In this document: in pieces, positions 53,757 through 62,459 of the stretch | How the letters are laid out: each line of letters begins with the position of its first letter | Position numbering within the stretch: position 1 is the first letter of the stretch | Assembly (NCBI GenBank): GCA_963711455.1 | Contig: CAVQEH010000010.1 | Span: forward strand, 124,001-188,000 | Reading direction: 5' to 3' | Origin: DATFVA01 sp963711455 | GTDB taxonomy: Bacteria; Bacteroidota; Ignavibacteria; Ignavibacteriales; Ignavibacteriaceae | DNA length: 64,000 bases | Translations under genes and position numbers: made by a program | The notes under the pieces: generated by a model | Seen by the model: only the letters and a program-made list of their open reading frames with translations | Database searches by the model: none | Told to the model about the DNA's origin: nothing

Positions 53757-54682
53757 AGATGAGAGCTCATCACACGCCTGTTTTATTGAATGAAAGTATT
53801 GAGCACCTGGTTACTAATAAATCGGGAATTTACTTTGATGCCACATTAGGATTTGGCGGGCACGCAGAAGCATTCTTAAAAATTTTGAATAGAGATGCAG
53901 TACTTGCTGCAACCGATGTTGATAAAAATGCGTTTGATTTTTCCAAAGAAAAATTTATAAAAGATGAACGGGTTAAACTTTATAATTTTAATTTTTCAGA
54001 AATTGATATTGTTGCTAAGATAGAATCATTCGGGTTCTTTGACGGAATTTTTGCAGATCTTGGAGTTTCCTCGTACCAGCTCGATAATCCCGAATCAGGA
54101 TTTACTTACAGGGAGGAAGCGAAACTTGATCTGAGGATGGACAAATCGAAAGTTGTTAATGCCTCCGATATAATAAATTCTTTCTCTGAGGAGGATCTTG
54201 CAGGTATCTTTTTCCAATATGGTGAAGAAAGAAATTCGAGAAAAATAGCAAGAGAAATTTGTAAAAGAAGGAGTGATTTTAAAATTGAAACTACTTCACA
54301 GTTGAGTGAGATCATTACAAAAGTCGTTCCTTTTAAAAATCAGAATAAAACTCTGTCAAGAATATTTCAGTCCCTCAGGATTTATGTGAATGATGAACTT
54401 GGTGCATTGAAATCTTTTTTAGATAAGTCGGTAAACCTTCTTAACAAAGGAGGAAGGATTGTCATAATTTCTTATCACTCTCTTGAAGACAGAATTGTTA
54501 AGGAAACTTTTAAATATGAAACTCTTGATTGTATCTGTCCGAAAGATTTTCCTGTCTGCCAGTGTGATAAGGAAAGAAGACTTAAAATATTAACAAGAAA
54601 ACCTGTAACTCCTTCACCCGAAGAAATTGCAGCAAACCCAAGAGCAAGGAGTGCAAAATTGAGAGCAGCAGAGAGAGTATGA
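53753..54682 (+). CDS. rsmH: 16S rRNA (cytosine1402-N4)-methyltransferase
   Basis: 309 residues from GTG 53753; ATG 53759 (MRAHHTPVLLNE) is an almost equally good start. Formerly MraW. Signatures: HHTPVLLNESIEHL, DATLGFGGHAEAFL, FADLGVSSYQLDNPESGFTYREEAKLDLRMD, RIFQSLRIYVNDELGALKSFL, GGRIVIISYHSLEDRIVK, and C-terminal NPRARSAKLRAAER. Methylates C1402 of 16S rRNA. Overlaps the next gene by four bases. Confidence 0.97.
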   Translation: MKMRAHHTPVLLNESIEHLVTNKSGIYFDATLGFGGHAEAFLKILNRDAVLAATDVDKNAFDFSKEKFIKDERVKLYNFNFSEIDIVAKIESFGFFDGIFADLGVSSYQLDNPESGFTYREEAKLDLRMDKSKVVNASDIINSFSEEDLAGIFFQYGEERNSRKIAREICKRRSDFKIETTSQLSEIITKVVPFKNQNKTLSRIFQSLRIYVNDELGALKSFLDKSVNLLNKGGRIVIISYHSLEDRIVKETFKYETLDCICPKDFPVCQCDKERRLKILTRKPVTPSPEEIAANPRARSAKLRAAERV

Positions 54683-55008
54683 AAAAAGGATCCAAGCCAT
54701 TTCTTATCTTCAGCATTTTGCTGTTTACTACTTTCATTGTGCTGATCCTTTTTTATGTCGGGATAAAATTAAAGTGCGAAGAACTGACCAAAGAAAAAGT
54801 CCTTGCGGAAAAACAACTTGATTTGAAAAAAAACTGGCAGGTTAACCTTACAGTTAAAAACCAGTTTTTAACCTCGGAAGAACGTATTACCGGGATTGCA
54901 GAAAAAGATCTTGGTATGATCAGAGGAGGCCCACCTGCTCTTATCATAAAGATCAGTAAACAAAAAACCGATGAAATTGAAAACCGGCTAAAAGAAAAAT
55001 ATGAATAA
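54679..55008 (+). CDS. ftsL: FtsL-like cell division protein
   Basis: 109 residues: short cytoplasmic N-terminus, one membrane helix (FLIFSILLFTTFIVLILFYVGI), then a periplasmic coiled coil (KCEELTKEKVLAEKQLDLKKNWQ...). Too divergent to assign by sequence alone, but size, topology and position between rsmH and the class B PBP are those of FtsL, which with FtsB and FtsQ activates FtsW-FtsI. Overlaps ftsI by eight bases. Confidence 0.8.
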   Translation: MKKGSKPFLIFSILLFTTFIVLILFYVGIKLKCEELTKEKVLAEKQLDLKKNWQVNLTVKNQFLTSEERITGIAEKDLGMIRGGPPALIIKISKQKTDEIENRLKEKYE

Positions 55009-57001
55009 CCGCAGAGTACTGCTTATAATTTTATTTGCATTTATCAGCTTTGTCATCCTGGTAATAAAGTTGATTGATATCCAGATAGTTAAAAGTGAAG
55101 AGCTGAAGTATTATGCACAGAGACAGCAAACTTATGTTGATAAGATAAGAGCCGAACGCGGTTTAATATATGACCGGAATAATTCGCTGCTTGTCTATAA
55201 CAGGAATGATGTTTCTTTTTATATAGACTCCCGGAATCTTAAAGTACCTGATAAAATTAAAATAGCAAAAAAGTTCTCATCCGTCTTTGGTAAATCAACA
55301 GATCATTATATGAAACTGATGGAAGTAAAAAACGGATATTTATGCCTTGAGAAAAAAGCTCCGGGTGAAAAGGCCGTGCTTCTTAAAAATTTCAGGATAG
55401 GTGCTGTTTCTGTTAAAGATGACCCGACAAGAGTTTATTATTACAAAGATCTTGCTTCACACATTCTGGGTTACGTCAACAGTAATTACGAAGGGATAAA
55501 TGGAGTTGCGAAAACATTCGATGGTATACTTTCGGGTGAAGATGGTGCAATGCTTGTAGAGAAAGATGCAATTGGCGATATGATAACTGTTGAAGAAGAG
55601 CAGACAAAGCCTGCCGTTCCCGGACTGAATATTTATCTTACTATCGATAAAGCGTACCAGGCAATTCTTGAGGAAGAATTATCCAAAGGAGTTAAGGAAT
55701 ATAAAGCTTCATCCGGTGTGGGAATAATTATGAATCCGAATACCGGTGAAATACTTGCGCTTGCAAACGATGAAGATTATGATCCCAACGAATACTGGGA
55801 ATATTCTGACGATCAAAGAAGAGACAGGGCAATTACCGATACTTATGAACCTGGCTCGACGTTTAAATCTTTTACAATGGCGTCTCTTATCGATCAGGAT
55901 CTATGTAAAGAAAATGAAAATATTTTTGTTGAAAACGGAAGATACAAGGTTAAGAACGTTTATATAAGCGATACTCACGAGCACGCATATCTCTCTGTAG
56001 AAGGAATTCTTGAACAATCGAGTAACATAGGAATTTCCAAGCTTGTTCAGAGGATCGGTGACGAATCCTACTATAAATATTTAAGAGGATTCGGGTTTGG
56101 AAATTATACTTCAGTACCGCTCCCGGGAGAAGTAAAAGGAACGCTGAAGAAACCCGGTGAATGGGGAAGCATTACTAAAACTTTTATGTCATTCGGATAT
56201 GAGGTTGCTGTAACGCCTTTACAATTAATAACAGCTTACTGTGCAATTGTAAACGGCGGAATTCTTTATGAGCCGGAAATTATTTTACGTGAAGCAAGCA
56301 GGGATGGAAAAACGGTCGTAACTAATTCACCGCGACAGGTAAGAAGAGTTATTTCGGAATCAACTTCATTCAGAATGAGAAAAATGCTGGTAGGAGTTGT
56401 AGAAAAAGGAACCGGCAAGAATGCAGAAATTGAAGGCGTTTCAATCGGCGGTAAAACAGGTACTTCACAAAGACTTATAGATGGTAGCTATTCAAAAGAA
56501 GAATATAATTCATCTTTTATAGGTTTTTTTCCTGCGGATAATCCGAAGGTTATCTGTTTGATTTTGTTGAACTCTCCGAAAGTAGGGAGATATGGAGGTC
56601 TTGCTGCGGCACCGGTATTTAAGAATGTTGCACAGAAAATAATTGAGCATAACCCGGAGATACTTAAATCAACAGAGCCCGGGTTAATAGATAAAGACTT
56701 AAAAATTGTAAATACAAAAAATGTAAATGATGACGATATAAATTATTCGAATGCTTCTTATAAGCTGCCTGATCCGGATGTTGTCTCAAATTGCGTGCAA
56801 AAAAATATTATGCCTGATCTTCGCAACTATAGTATAAAAGATGCGATGTCGGTTTTATCAAAGCTTGGTGTTAAATACAAGATGGCAGGAACCGGTTTAG
56901 TAATGTCCCAGAGCCTGGCTCCGGGATCGGCGATAAAAAAGGGAGCGGTTTGTTCTCTGATATGTAAAGAGGTTTCTGTCAGCGGCACTGCAGTTTACTA
57001 A
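55001..57001 (+). CDS. ftsI: Division-specific transpeptidase (class B penicillin-binding protein) with PASTA domain
   Basis: 666 residues. Membrane anchor ~5-25, pedestal (IVKSEELKYYAQRQQTYVDKIRAERGLIYDRN), then transpeptidase motifs: SxxK at Ser286/Lys289 (PGSTFKSF), SSN in LEQSSNIGISK, KTGTS starting at Lys485. A C-terminal PASTA domain (MPDLRNYSIKDAMSVLSKLGVKYK) is at ~600-660, as in many non-proteobacterial FtsI/SpoVD proteins. Cross-links septal peptidoglycan with FtsW. Shares one base with murE (TAATG). Confidence 0.96.
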   Translation: MNNRRVLLIILFAFISFVILVIKLIDIQIVKSEELKYYAQRQQTYVDKIRAERGLIYDRNNSLLVYNRNDVSFYIDSRNLKVPDKIKIAKKFSSVFGKSTDHYMKLMEVKNGYLCLEKKAPGEKAVLLKNFRIGAVSVKDDPTRVYYYKDLASHILGYVNSNYEGINGVAKTFDGILSGEDGAMLVEKDAIGDMITVEEEQTKPAVPGLNIYLTIDKAYQAILEEELSKGVKEYKASSGVGIIMNPNTGEILALANDEDYDPNEYWEYSDDQRRDRAITDTYEPGSTFKSFTMASLIDQDLCKENENIFVENGRYKVKNVYISDTHEHAYLSVEGILEQSSNIGISKLVQRIGDESYYKYLRGFGFGNYTSVPLPGEVKGTLKKPGEWGSITKTFMSFGYEVAVTPLQLITAYCAIVNGGILYEPEIILREASRDGKTVVTNSPRQVRRVISESTSFRMRKMLVGVVEKGTGKNAEIEGVSIGGKTGTSQRLIDGSYSKEEYNSSFIGFFPADNPKVICLILLNSPKVGRYGGLAAAPVFKNVAQKIIEHNPEILKSTEPGLIDKDLKIVNTKNVNDDDINYSNASYKLPDPDVVSNCVQKNIMPDLRNYSIKDAMSVLSKLGVKYKMAGTGLVMSQSLAPGSAIKKGAVCSLICKEVSVSGTAVY

Positions 57002-58470
57002 TGGAGCTGACGGAATTAATAAATAGTGTTCACGTGATCCAGGTTGCCGGTAACGTACAACAAAAAGATGTCACAGGTATTTTTTATGATTCGCGTAAAG
57101 TAACCAAAGGTTCTGTTTTCGTTGCCATAAAAGGATTGAATGTTGATGGTCACAGGTTTATTAATGAAGCAATTAATAAAGGAGCTGCTGCTGTAGTTCT
57201 TGAAGATAATAATGCTGTTCCTGATGAAATATTTATTCATACTGAAACGGCAAAAATTTTAGTTAAGGATTCAAGAATAGCTCTTGCTGAATTATCTAAA
57301 GGTTATTATAAAAATATTTCGGAGAAAATTAAACTTATAGGAATAACAGGAACAAAAGGAAAAACAACTACATCATTTATAATTAAAAGTATTCTTGAAA
57401 CTGCAGGAATAAAACCGGGACTGTTAGGAACAATAGCAAATTATATAGGAGACAGAAAAATAGAATCTTCACTTACAACGCCTGAATCGAATGATCTGAA
57501 TGAACTGCTGTTTGAAATGTACAACAACAAATGCAGTTACGTCGTTATGGAAGTTTCGTCACACGCACTCGCATTGAAACGTGTTTATGGTCTCAATTTT
57601 TCGGCTGCTTTGTTTACTAATATCTCCTCAGATCACCTCGATTTTCATGAAACTTTTGAAAATTATCTCGCGGCTAAAAAGATACTGTTTGATAATCTGA
57701 GTTCGTCTGCATTCGGTGTTTATAACATTGATGATAAATCTTCCCCGAGAATCATCGGAAATAGAGTGGCTCCTCTATATTCACTTGGTAAAATTCCGGG
57801 TGCAGACTTTTATATTAAAGACATTTCTTACAACCTCGAAGGTACTCTCTTTACAATTGAAAATAATAACAAAAATTATTTAATAGCTTCTTCGCTGGTT
57901 GGAGAATTTAATGCTTATAATGCGGCATTTGCCTTTGCCGTTACAACCTTATCCGGTATAGATGCTAATACTGCAGTTGAAGGTATTAAAAAAACTCCGC
58001 AGGTTCCCGGAAGATTTGAAATGACAGGTAAAGATGAAAAAAAAGTGATTGTGGATTATTCGCATAACGCTGACAGTCTTGAAAAAACTTTACTTACAAT
58101 AAATAATATTGTTCAGGGTAAGCATCCCGTTTATACTGTTTTCGGATGCGGTGGAAACAGGGATAAAACAAAGCGTCCCGTTATGGGAAAGATAGCCTCC
58201 GAATATAGTAAGAGAGTTATAATTACTTCTGATAATCCGAGAAATGAAAATCCTATTGATATTATAAAAGAAATAGAAGCTGGCATTTCGAAAAAAAATT
58301 ATGAAATAATTGAAGACAGAGAAGAAGCAATAAAAAGAGCAATTGAAAATAGTGAACCCGATGCTGTTATTCTTATTGCAGGTAAAGGACACGAAACGTA
58401 CCAGGAAATAAAAGGAATCAGAAGACATTTTTCCGACAGGGAAATGGCTGAAAAGTATTTGAGTTTATGA
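57001..58470 (+). CDS. murE: UDP-MurNAc-L-Ala-D-Glu:meso-diaminopimelate ligase
   Basis: 489 residues. Mur ligase domains: FYDSRKVTKGSVFVAIKG (N), P-loop GITGTKGKTTTSFIIK (central), SDHLDFHETFENYLAAK, and C-terminal VDYSHNADSLEKTL. The DNPRNENP motif (ITSDNPRNENPIDII) is the signature of DAP rather than lysine specificity, so the wall contains meso-DAP. The last four bases overlap murF. Confidence 0.97.
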   Translation: MELTELINSVHVIQVAGNVQQKDVTGIFYDSRKVTKGSVFVAIKGLNVDGHRFINEAINKGAAAVVLEDNNAVPDEIFIHTETAKILVKDSRIALAELSKGYYKNISEKIKLIGITGTKGKTTTSFIIKSILETAGIKPGLLGTIANYIGDRKIESSLTTPESNDLNELLFEMYNNKCSYVVMEVSSHALALKRVYGLNFSAALFTNISSDHLDFHETFENYLAAKKILFDNLSSSAFGVYNIDDKSSPRIIGNRVAPLYSLGKIPGADFYIKDISYNLEGTLFTIENNNKNYLIASSLVGEFNAYNAAFAFAVTTLSGIDANTAVEGIKKTPQVPGRFEMTGKDEKKVIVDYSHNADSLEKTLLTINNIVQGKHPVYTVFGCGGNRDKTKRPVMGKIASEYSKRVIITSDNPRNENPIDIIKEIEAGISKKNYEIIEDREEAIKRAIENSEPDAVILIAGKGHETYQEIKGIRRHFSDREMAEKYLSL

Positions 58471-59129
58471 AAAGGACGGGACTTACGATTGAAGATGTGT
58501 TCAATTTAGATTCGGCTGTTATTTATAATCCTGATAATTTTAAAACAATCAGGAATGTTTCAATTGATTCAAGAAATGTATCGGACGATTGTTTATTCGT
58601 TGCTGTTAAAGGTGAAAGATATGACGGGCATGATTTTATTGATAAGGCAGTTTCAAACGGAGCAATCGCTTTATTAATTGATAAAAGGATATTAAAAAAG
58701 ATAAATGAATTTGATATCCCGGTAATAACGGTAAATGATACAATTAAAGCCTTGGGAGATTTAGCGGAAAGCTGGAGAAAAAAATTAAGCGCTAAAATTA
58801 TCGGGATAACAGGTAGTGCAGGTAAAACCTCAACAAAAGAGATGTTAGCAAAACTGTTAAGTACAAAATATAAAGTGAACAGAACAATTGCCAATTACAA
58901 CAATCATATCGGCGTTCCGCTTACTCTTTTCAGCACCAACGAAAAACATGATGTTCTCGTTGCGGAGCTTGGCACAAATCATTTTGGAGAAATTGAATAT
59001 ACAGCAAACATTGCTTTACCTGATTATGCGATCATTACCAATATCGGTGATTCTCATCTTGAGTTCCTTCTTAATAAAAGAGGAGTTCTCAAAGAGAAGC
59101 TTTCTCTTTTAAAGCGACGGCTAAAATAA
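58467..59129 (+). CDS. murF: UDP-MurNAc-tripeptide:D-Ala-D-Ala ligase, N-terminal part (frameshifted)
   Basis: 220 codons to TAA 59127-59129. N domain (IDSRNVSDDCLFVAVKGERYDGHDFI), P-loop IIGITGSAGKTSTKEML, then IANYNNHIGVPLTLF, AELGTNHFGEIEYTANIALPDYAIITNIGDSHLEFL. After LLK the 0-frame gives RRLK-stop. The -1 frame from 59111 continues KATAKINGTLFINADDK, the conserved Mur sequence. The junction T TTA AAG (59108-59114) is a canonical slippery heptamer. Confidence 0.9.
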   Translation: MKRTGLTIEDVFNLDSAVIYNPDNFKTIRNVSIDSRNVSDDCLFVAVKGERYDGHDFIDKAVSNGAIALLIDKRILKKINEFDIPVITVNDTIKALGDLAESWRKKLSAKIIGITGSAGKTSTKEMLAKLLSTKYKVNRTIANYNNHIGVPLTLFSTNEKHDVLVAELGTNHFGEIEYTANIALPDYAIITNIGDSHLEFLLNKRGVLKEKLSLLKRRLK

Positions 59130-59857
59130 ACGGTACTCTCTTTATCAATGCTGATGATAAAATGTTAAAAAAGTCGGCTGAAAATTATAAGAAGAAAGTT
59201 ACATACGGATTTAATTCAGATTCTGATGTAAGAGGAGAAATAACCGGTTATACCGAGGATGGAAGACCGGAAATAGAAATAACTTATAAAAGAAATAAGC
59301 TTAAAGTTGATTTGCCGTTGTATGGTGAAGCAAATGCTAAAAATTTTCTTGCAGCCGCTGCGGTGGCTTTCACATTGGGATTGTCCGTAAAAGAAATTTC
59401 CTTGGGGTTAAAAAAATTAAACAAAGTTGAAAAACGGTTAAACATAAAACGGAAAAAAGATTTTCTTATAATTGATGATTCTTACAATGCGAATCCTTCA
59501 TCTATGAAAGAAGCGCTGAACCTTGCCGGAAGAATTATTCTTCATAAAAGAAAAATTGCTATACTTGGTGATATGTTCGAGCTTGGTGAGAATGCTCCAC
59601 AGATGCACAGAAAATTAGTATCAACAATAAAATCAAATAAGTTTGATGCCGTTTACCTGGTAGGTCCTTTAATGAAAAATCTTCATGAGGAATTACTGAA
59701 AACAAATATTGAATCAAAATATTTTAACAGCAGGAAAAGATTAAATACATTTTTAACCAGCCGGAACTTATCTGATTCTGTAATTCTTGTCAAAGGTTCC
59801 CGCGGGATGAAGATGGAAGAATTTATAAAAACAATTGAAGAAAAAGACAGGAAGTAA
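59111..59857 (+). CDS. murF: MurF, C-terminal part (after the frameshift)
   Basis: 248 codons in the frame one base back from the N-terminal part: ATAKINGTLFINADDKMLKK, then the ligase domain (LPLYGEANAKNFLAAAAVAFTLG, FLIIDDSYNANPSSMKEALNLAG, AILGDMFELGENAPQMH, VILVKGSRGMKMEEFI). The two parts together total about 463 residues, normal for MurF. A free-standing start would be ATG 59162, which would cut off a conserved stretch. Confidence 0.88.
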   Translation, partial: KATAKINGTLFINADDKMLKKSAENYKKKVTYGFNSDSDVRGEITGYTEDGRPEIEITYKRNKLKVDLPLYGEANAKNFLAAAAVAFTLGLSVKEISLGLKKLNKVEKRLNIKRKKDFLIIDDSYNANPSSMKEALNLAGRIILHKRKIAILGDMFELGENAPQMHRKLVSTIKSNKFDAVYLVGPLMKNLHEELLKTNIESKYFNSRKRLNTFLTSRNLSDSVILVKGSRGMKMEEFIKTIEEKDRK

Positions 59858-60966
59858 TGCTTTATTTTTTCTTTGAATATATTAATAAAGTCTTTAGTCC
59901 GCCTGGATTTAATATATTCCGGTTTCTTACTTTCAGATCGGCTTTATCTGCAATTACAGCGCTGGTTCTTTCATTTTACCTTGGACCGAAAATTATCAGG
60001 AAGCTGCAGGAAAAGCAGATTGGTGAAGCAAAAAAAATTGATGGTCCGAAATTCCACTGGTCAAAAGCAGGAACGCCAACAATGGGTGGATTGATAATCA
60101 TTCTTTGTGTCACTGTGCCGGTTCTTTTGTGGTCAAACATATTCAGCATTTACATTATCCTGATTTTAGGCGGAACAATCTGGTTAAGTGCAGTTGGTTT
60201 TCTTGATGATTACCTGAAAGTGGTTAAGAAATTGCCCAATGGATTAATCGCAAGGTACAAGCTTTTAGGACAGGTTATAATCGGATTGGTAATAGGGTCC
60301 GTAATTTATTTTGCCCCGGAGTTTACAGGAATACATTCTTTAACAACGGTTCCATTTCTAAAGAATGTAAACTTCGATTTTTCATATTTCTACATACCCG
60401 TTGTGGTGTTCATTATTACCGCAACATCTAATGCTGTTAATTTAACGGATGGGCTTGACGGGCTTGCAATCGGAGTTATAACAATAGTCATGCTGACGCT
60501 GGCAATAATAAGTTATGTCAGCGGCAACTCAATTTTTTCACATTACTTAAATATTATTTATCTGCCCGGTGCTGGTGAGCTTACAGTTTTTGTTGCTGCA
60601 TTAATTGGTGCTTCTTTAGGTTTCCTTTGGTTTAATTCTTATCCCGCCCAGGTTTTTATGGGCGATACCGGGTCTCTTGCGCTCGGCGGGGCTTTCGGTA
60701 TCCTTGCGGTACTTATTAAGAAAGAATTATTGATACCAATACTGGGAGGGATATTTTTTCTTGAAACTATTTCAGTAATAATTCAACGTGTATACTTTAA
60801 AATAACTAAAAAGAAATACGGCGTTGGTAAGCGAATTTTCAGGATGGCTCCTATTCACCATCATTATGAGATGATGGGATTGCCTGAGCCTAAAATTGTA
60901 ATCAGGTTTTATATAGTAGCAATTATCCTTGCTATAATCAGCTTAGCATCATTTAAAATAAGATAG
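59857..60966 (+). CDS. mraY: Phospho-MurNAc-pentapeptide translocase
   Basis: 369 residues, ten membrane segments. Transfers phospho-MurNAc-pentapeptide to undecaprenyl phosphate (lipid I). Signatures: HWSKAGTPTMGGLIII, AVGFLDDYLKVVKKLPNGL, TSNAVNLTDGLDGLAIG, QVFMGDTGSLALGGAFG, and MAPIHHHYEMMGLPE. Start shares one base with the murF stop. Confidence 0.97.
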   Translation: MLYFFFEYINKVFSPPGFNIFRFLTFRSALSAITALVLSFYLGPKIIRKLQEKQIGEAKKIDGPKFHWSKAGTPTMGGLIIILCVTVPVLLWSNIFSIYIILILGGTIWLSAVGFLDDYLKVVKKLPNGLIARYKLLGQVIIGLVIGSVIYFAPEFTGIHSLTTVPFLKNVNFDFSYFYIPVVVFIITATSNAVNLTDGLDGLAIGVITIVMLTLAIISYVSGNSIFSHYLNIIYLPGAGELTVFVAALIGASLGFLWFNSYPAQVFMGDTGSLALGGAFGILAVLIKKELLIPILGGIFFLETISVIIQRVYFKITKKKYGVGKRIFRMAPIHHHYEMMGLPEPKIVIRFYIVAIILAIISLASFKIR

Positions 60967-60969
60967 AAA

Positions 60970-62316
60970 ATGAATCTCGCAGGAAAAAAGATAACAGTTG
61001 TTGGCGCTAAAAGAAGCGGTGTGGGGGCGGCAAAATTAATTGCAAGATTCGGAGGCAAACCTTTTGTAACGGACTCTGCTTCCGGTAAAATGCTCGATGA
61101 ATATGTGGAAATGTTAAAATCAAATAATATCGATTTCGAAACAGGCGGACATTCTGATAAAGCATTTGATTGCCAGATGATGGTGGTTAGCCCCGGGGTT
61201 CCATCAGATGCCACAATAATTAAAAGTGCAAAAGAAAAAAAAATAAAAATCATCGGTGAACTTGAACTTGCTGCTTCATTCTGCAGGGGGAACATTATTG
61301 CGATTACAGGCACGAACGGTAAAACAACTACCACGAGTCTTTGCGGGCATTTATTTAAAGTTTGTGGAAAGAAAATTTATGTGGCGGGAAATATCGGTTT
61401 TGCATTTTCTGAAATTGCATACGAAGTGAAAGAAGATGAGTTTGTTGCTCTCGAGGTTTCCAGCTTCCAGCTTGATTTGATAGAAAGCTTTAAACCAAAA
61501 ATTGCAATGATACTGAATATTACCCCCGATCATTTAAACAGGTATGAAAATAAACTTGAAAATTATATTCAGTCAAAGATGCAGATATATAAAAACCAGG
61601 GACCAAGTGATTTTCTTATTCTGAATAAAGATAATGACGCTCTTATGAATTCAATGGCTCCGCATAAGAGTAAACCATACTACTTCTCACTAAAAGAAAC
61701 ATTAGATAACGGAACCTATAACTCCGGCGAAGATATTTTCTTTAATGAAGAAAGCATCCTGAAATTCAGTTGTAAAGTATCTGATGTTAATCTTGTCGGT
61801 GAGCATAATATAGCCAATGCAATGGCAGTAATTACAGCAGCAAAAATATTCGGACTTGATAATGAAAAAATCATTAAAGCATTAAGAACGTTTGAAGGCG
61901 TAGAGCACAGGCTTGAGTTTGTAAGGGAAATTGAAGGTGTAAAATATATTAACGATTCAAAAGCCACCAATGTAGATTCTGTATGGTATGCATTAAAAGG
62001 ATTACCCGGGCAAATTTTTCTTATTCTCGGCGGGCAGGATAAAGGAAACGACTATAATCAGATAAGACCACTCGTTCTGGAAAAGGTGATAAAAATTTAT
62101 GCTATCGGTTCATCGGCAGACAAAGTATTTAATTTCTTTCACAGGGATATTAAGGTAGAAGTTAAACAAACTATGGATGATGTGGTTCATGCCTCAAACC
62201 TTGAAGCAAGACCGGGAGATATCGTGTTGTTATCTCCTGCCTGCGCAAGCTTTGATATGTATGACAATTACGAGCATCGCGGAAGAGTATTTAAGGAAGC
62301 TGTAAATAAATTATAA
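60970..62316 (+). CDS. murD: UDP-MurNAc-L-alanine:D-glutamate ligase
   Basis: 448 residues. N-terminal Rossmann segment KITVVGAKRSGVGAAKLIARFGG, ATP loop IAITGTNGKTTTTSLCG, NITPDHLNRYENKLENYIQSK, VEHRLEFVREIEGVKYINDSKATNVDS, GGQDKGNDY, and C-terminal LLSPACASFDMYDNYEHRG. Follows mraY by three bases; its TAA shares one base with the ftsW ATG. Confidence 0.97.
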   Translation: MNLAGKKITVVGAKRSGVGAAKLIARFGGKPFVTDSASGKMLDEYVEMLKSNNIDFETGGHSDKAFDCQMMVVSPGVPSDATIIKSAKEKKIKIIGELELAASFCRGNIIAITGTNGKTTTTSLCGHLFKVCGKKIYVAGNIGFAFSEIAYEVKEDEFVALEVSSFQLDLIESFKPKIAMILNITPDHLNRYENKLENYIQSKMQIYKNQGPSDFLILNKDNDALMNSMAPHKSKPYYFSLKETLDNGTYNSGEDIFFNEESILKFSCKVSDVNLVGEHNIANAMAVITAAKIFGLDNEKIIKALRTFEGVEHRLEFVREIEGVKYINDSKATNVDSVWYALKGLPGQIFLILGGQDKGNDYNQIRPLVLEKVIKIYAIGSSADKVFNFFHRDIKVEVKQTMDDVVHASNLEARPGDIVLLSPACASFDMYDNYEHRGRVFKEAVNKL

Positions 62317-62459
62317 TGAAAAAACTTTCGCTTACAATATTTTTGGACGCATTTGCACTAACCCTTTTGGGATTAGTGCTTGTGATGAGTGCGAGCAGCA
62401 CTTACAGCGCATTTAAATTTGATAGTTTGTTTCACCTTTTTAACTCGCATTTCTTTTAA
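62316..62459 (+). CDS. ftsW: FtsW, N-terminal part (frameshifted)
   Basis: 47 codons from ATG 62316: MKKLSLTIFLDAFALTLLGL, LVMSASSTYSAFKFDS, LFHLFNSHFF, then TAA 62457-62459. This is the first membrane segment and loop of FtsW/RodA (LVMSASS motif). Reading +1 after TTT 62454-62456 gives AAA GTG ATT (KVIAGIFL), the expected continuation. An extra T in TTTT 62454-62457 explains the break. Confidence 0.88.
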   Translation: MKKLSLTIFLDAFALTLLGLVLVMSASSTYSAFKFDSLFHLFNSHFF

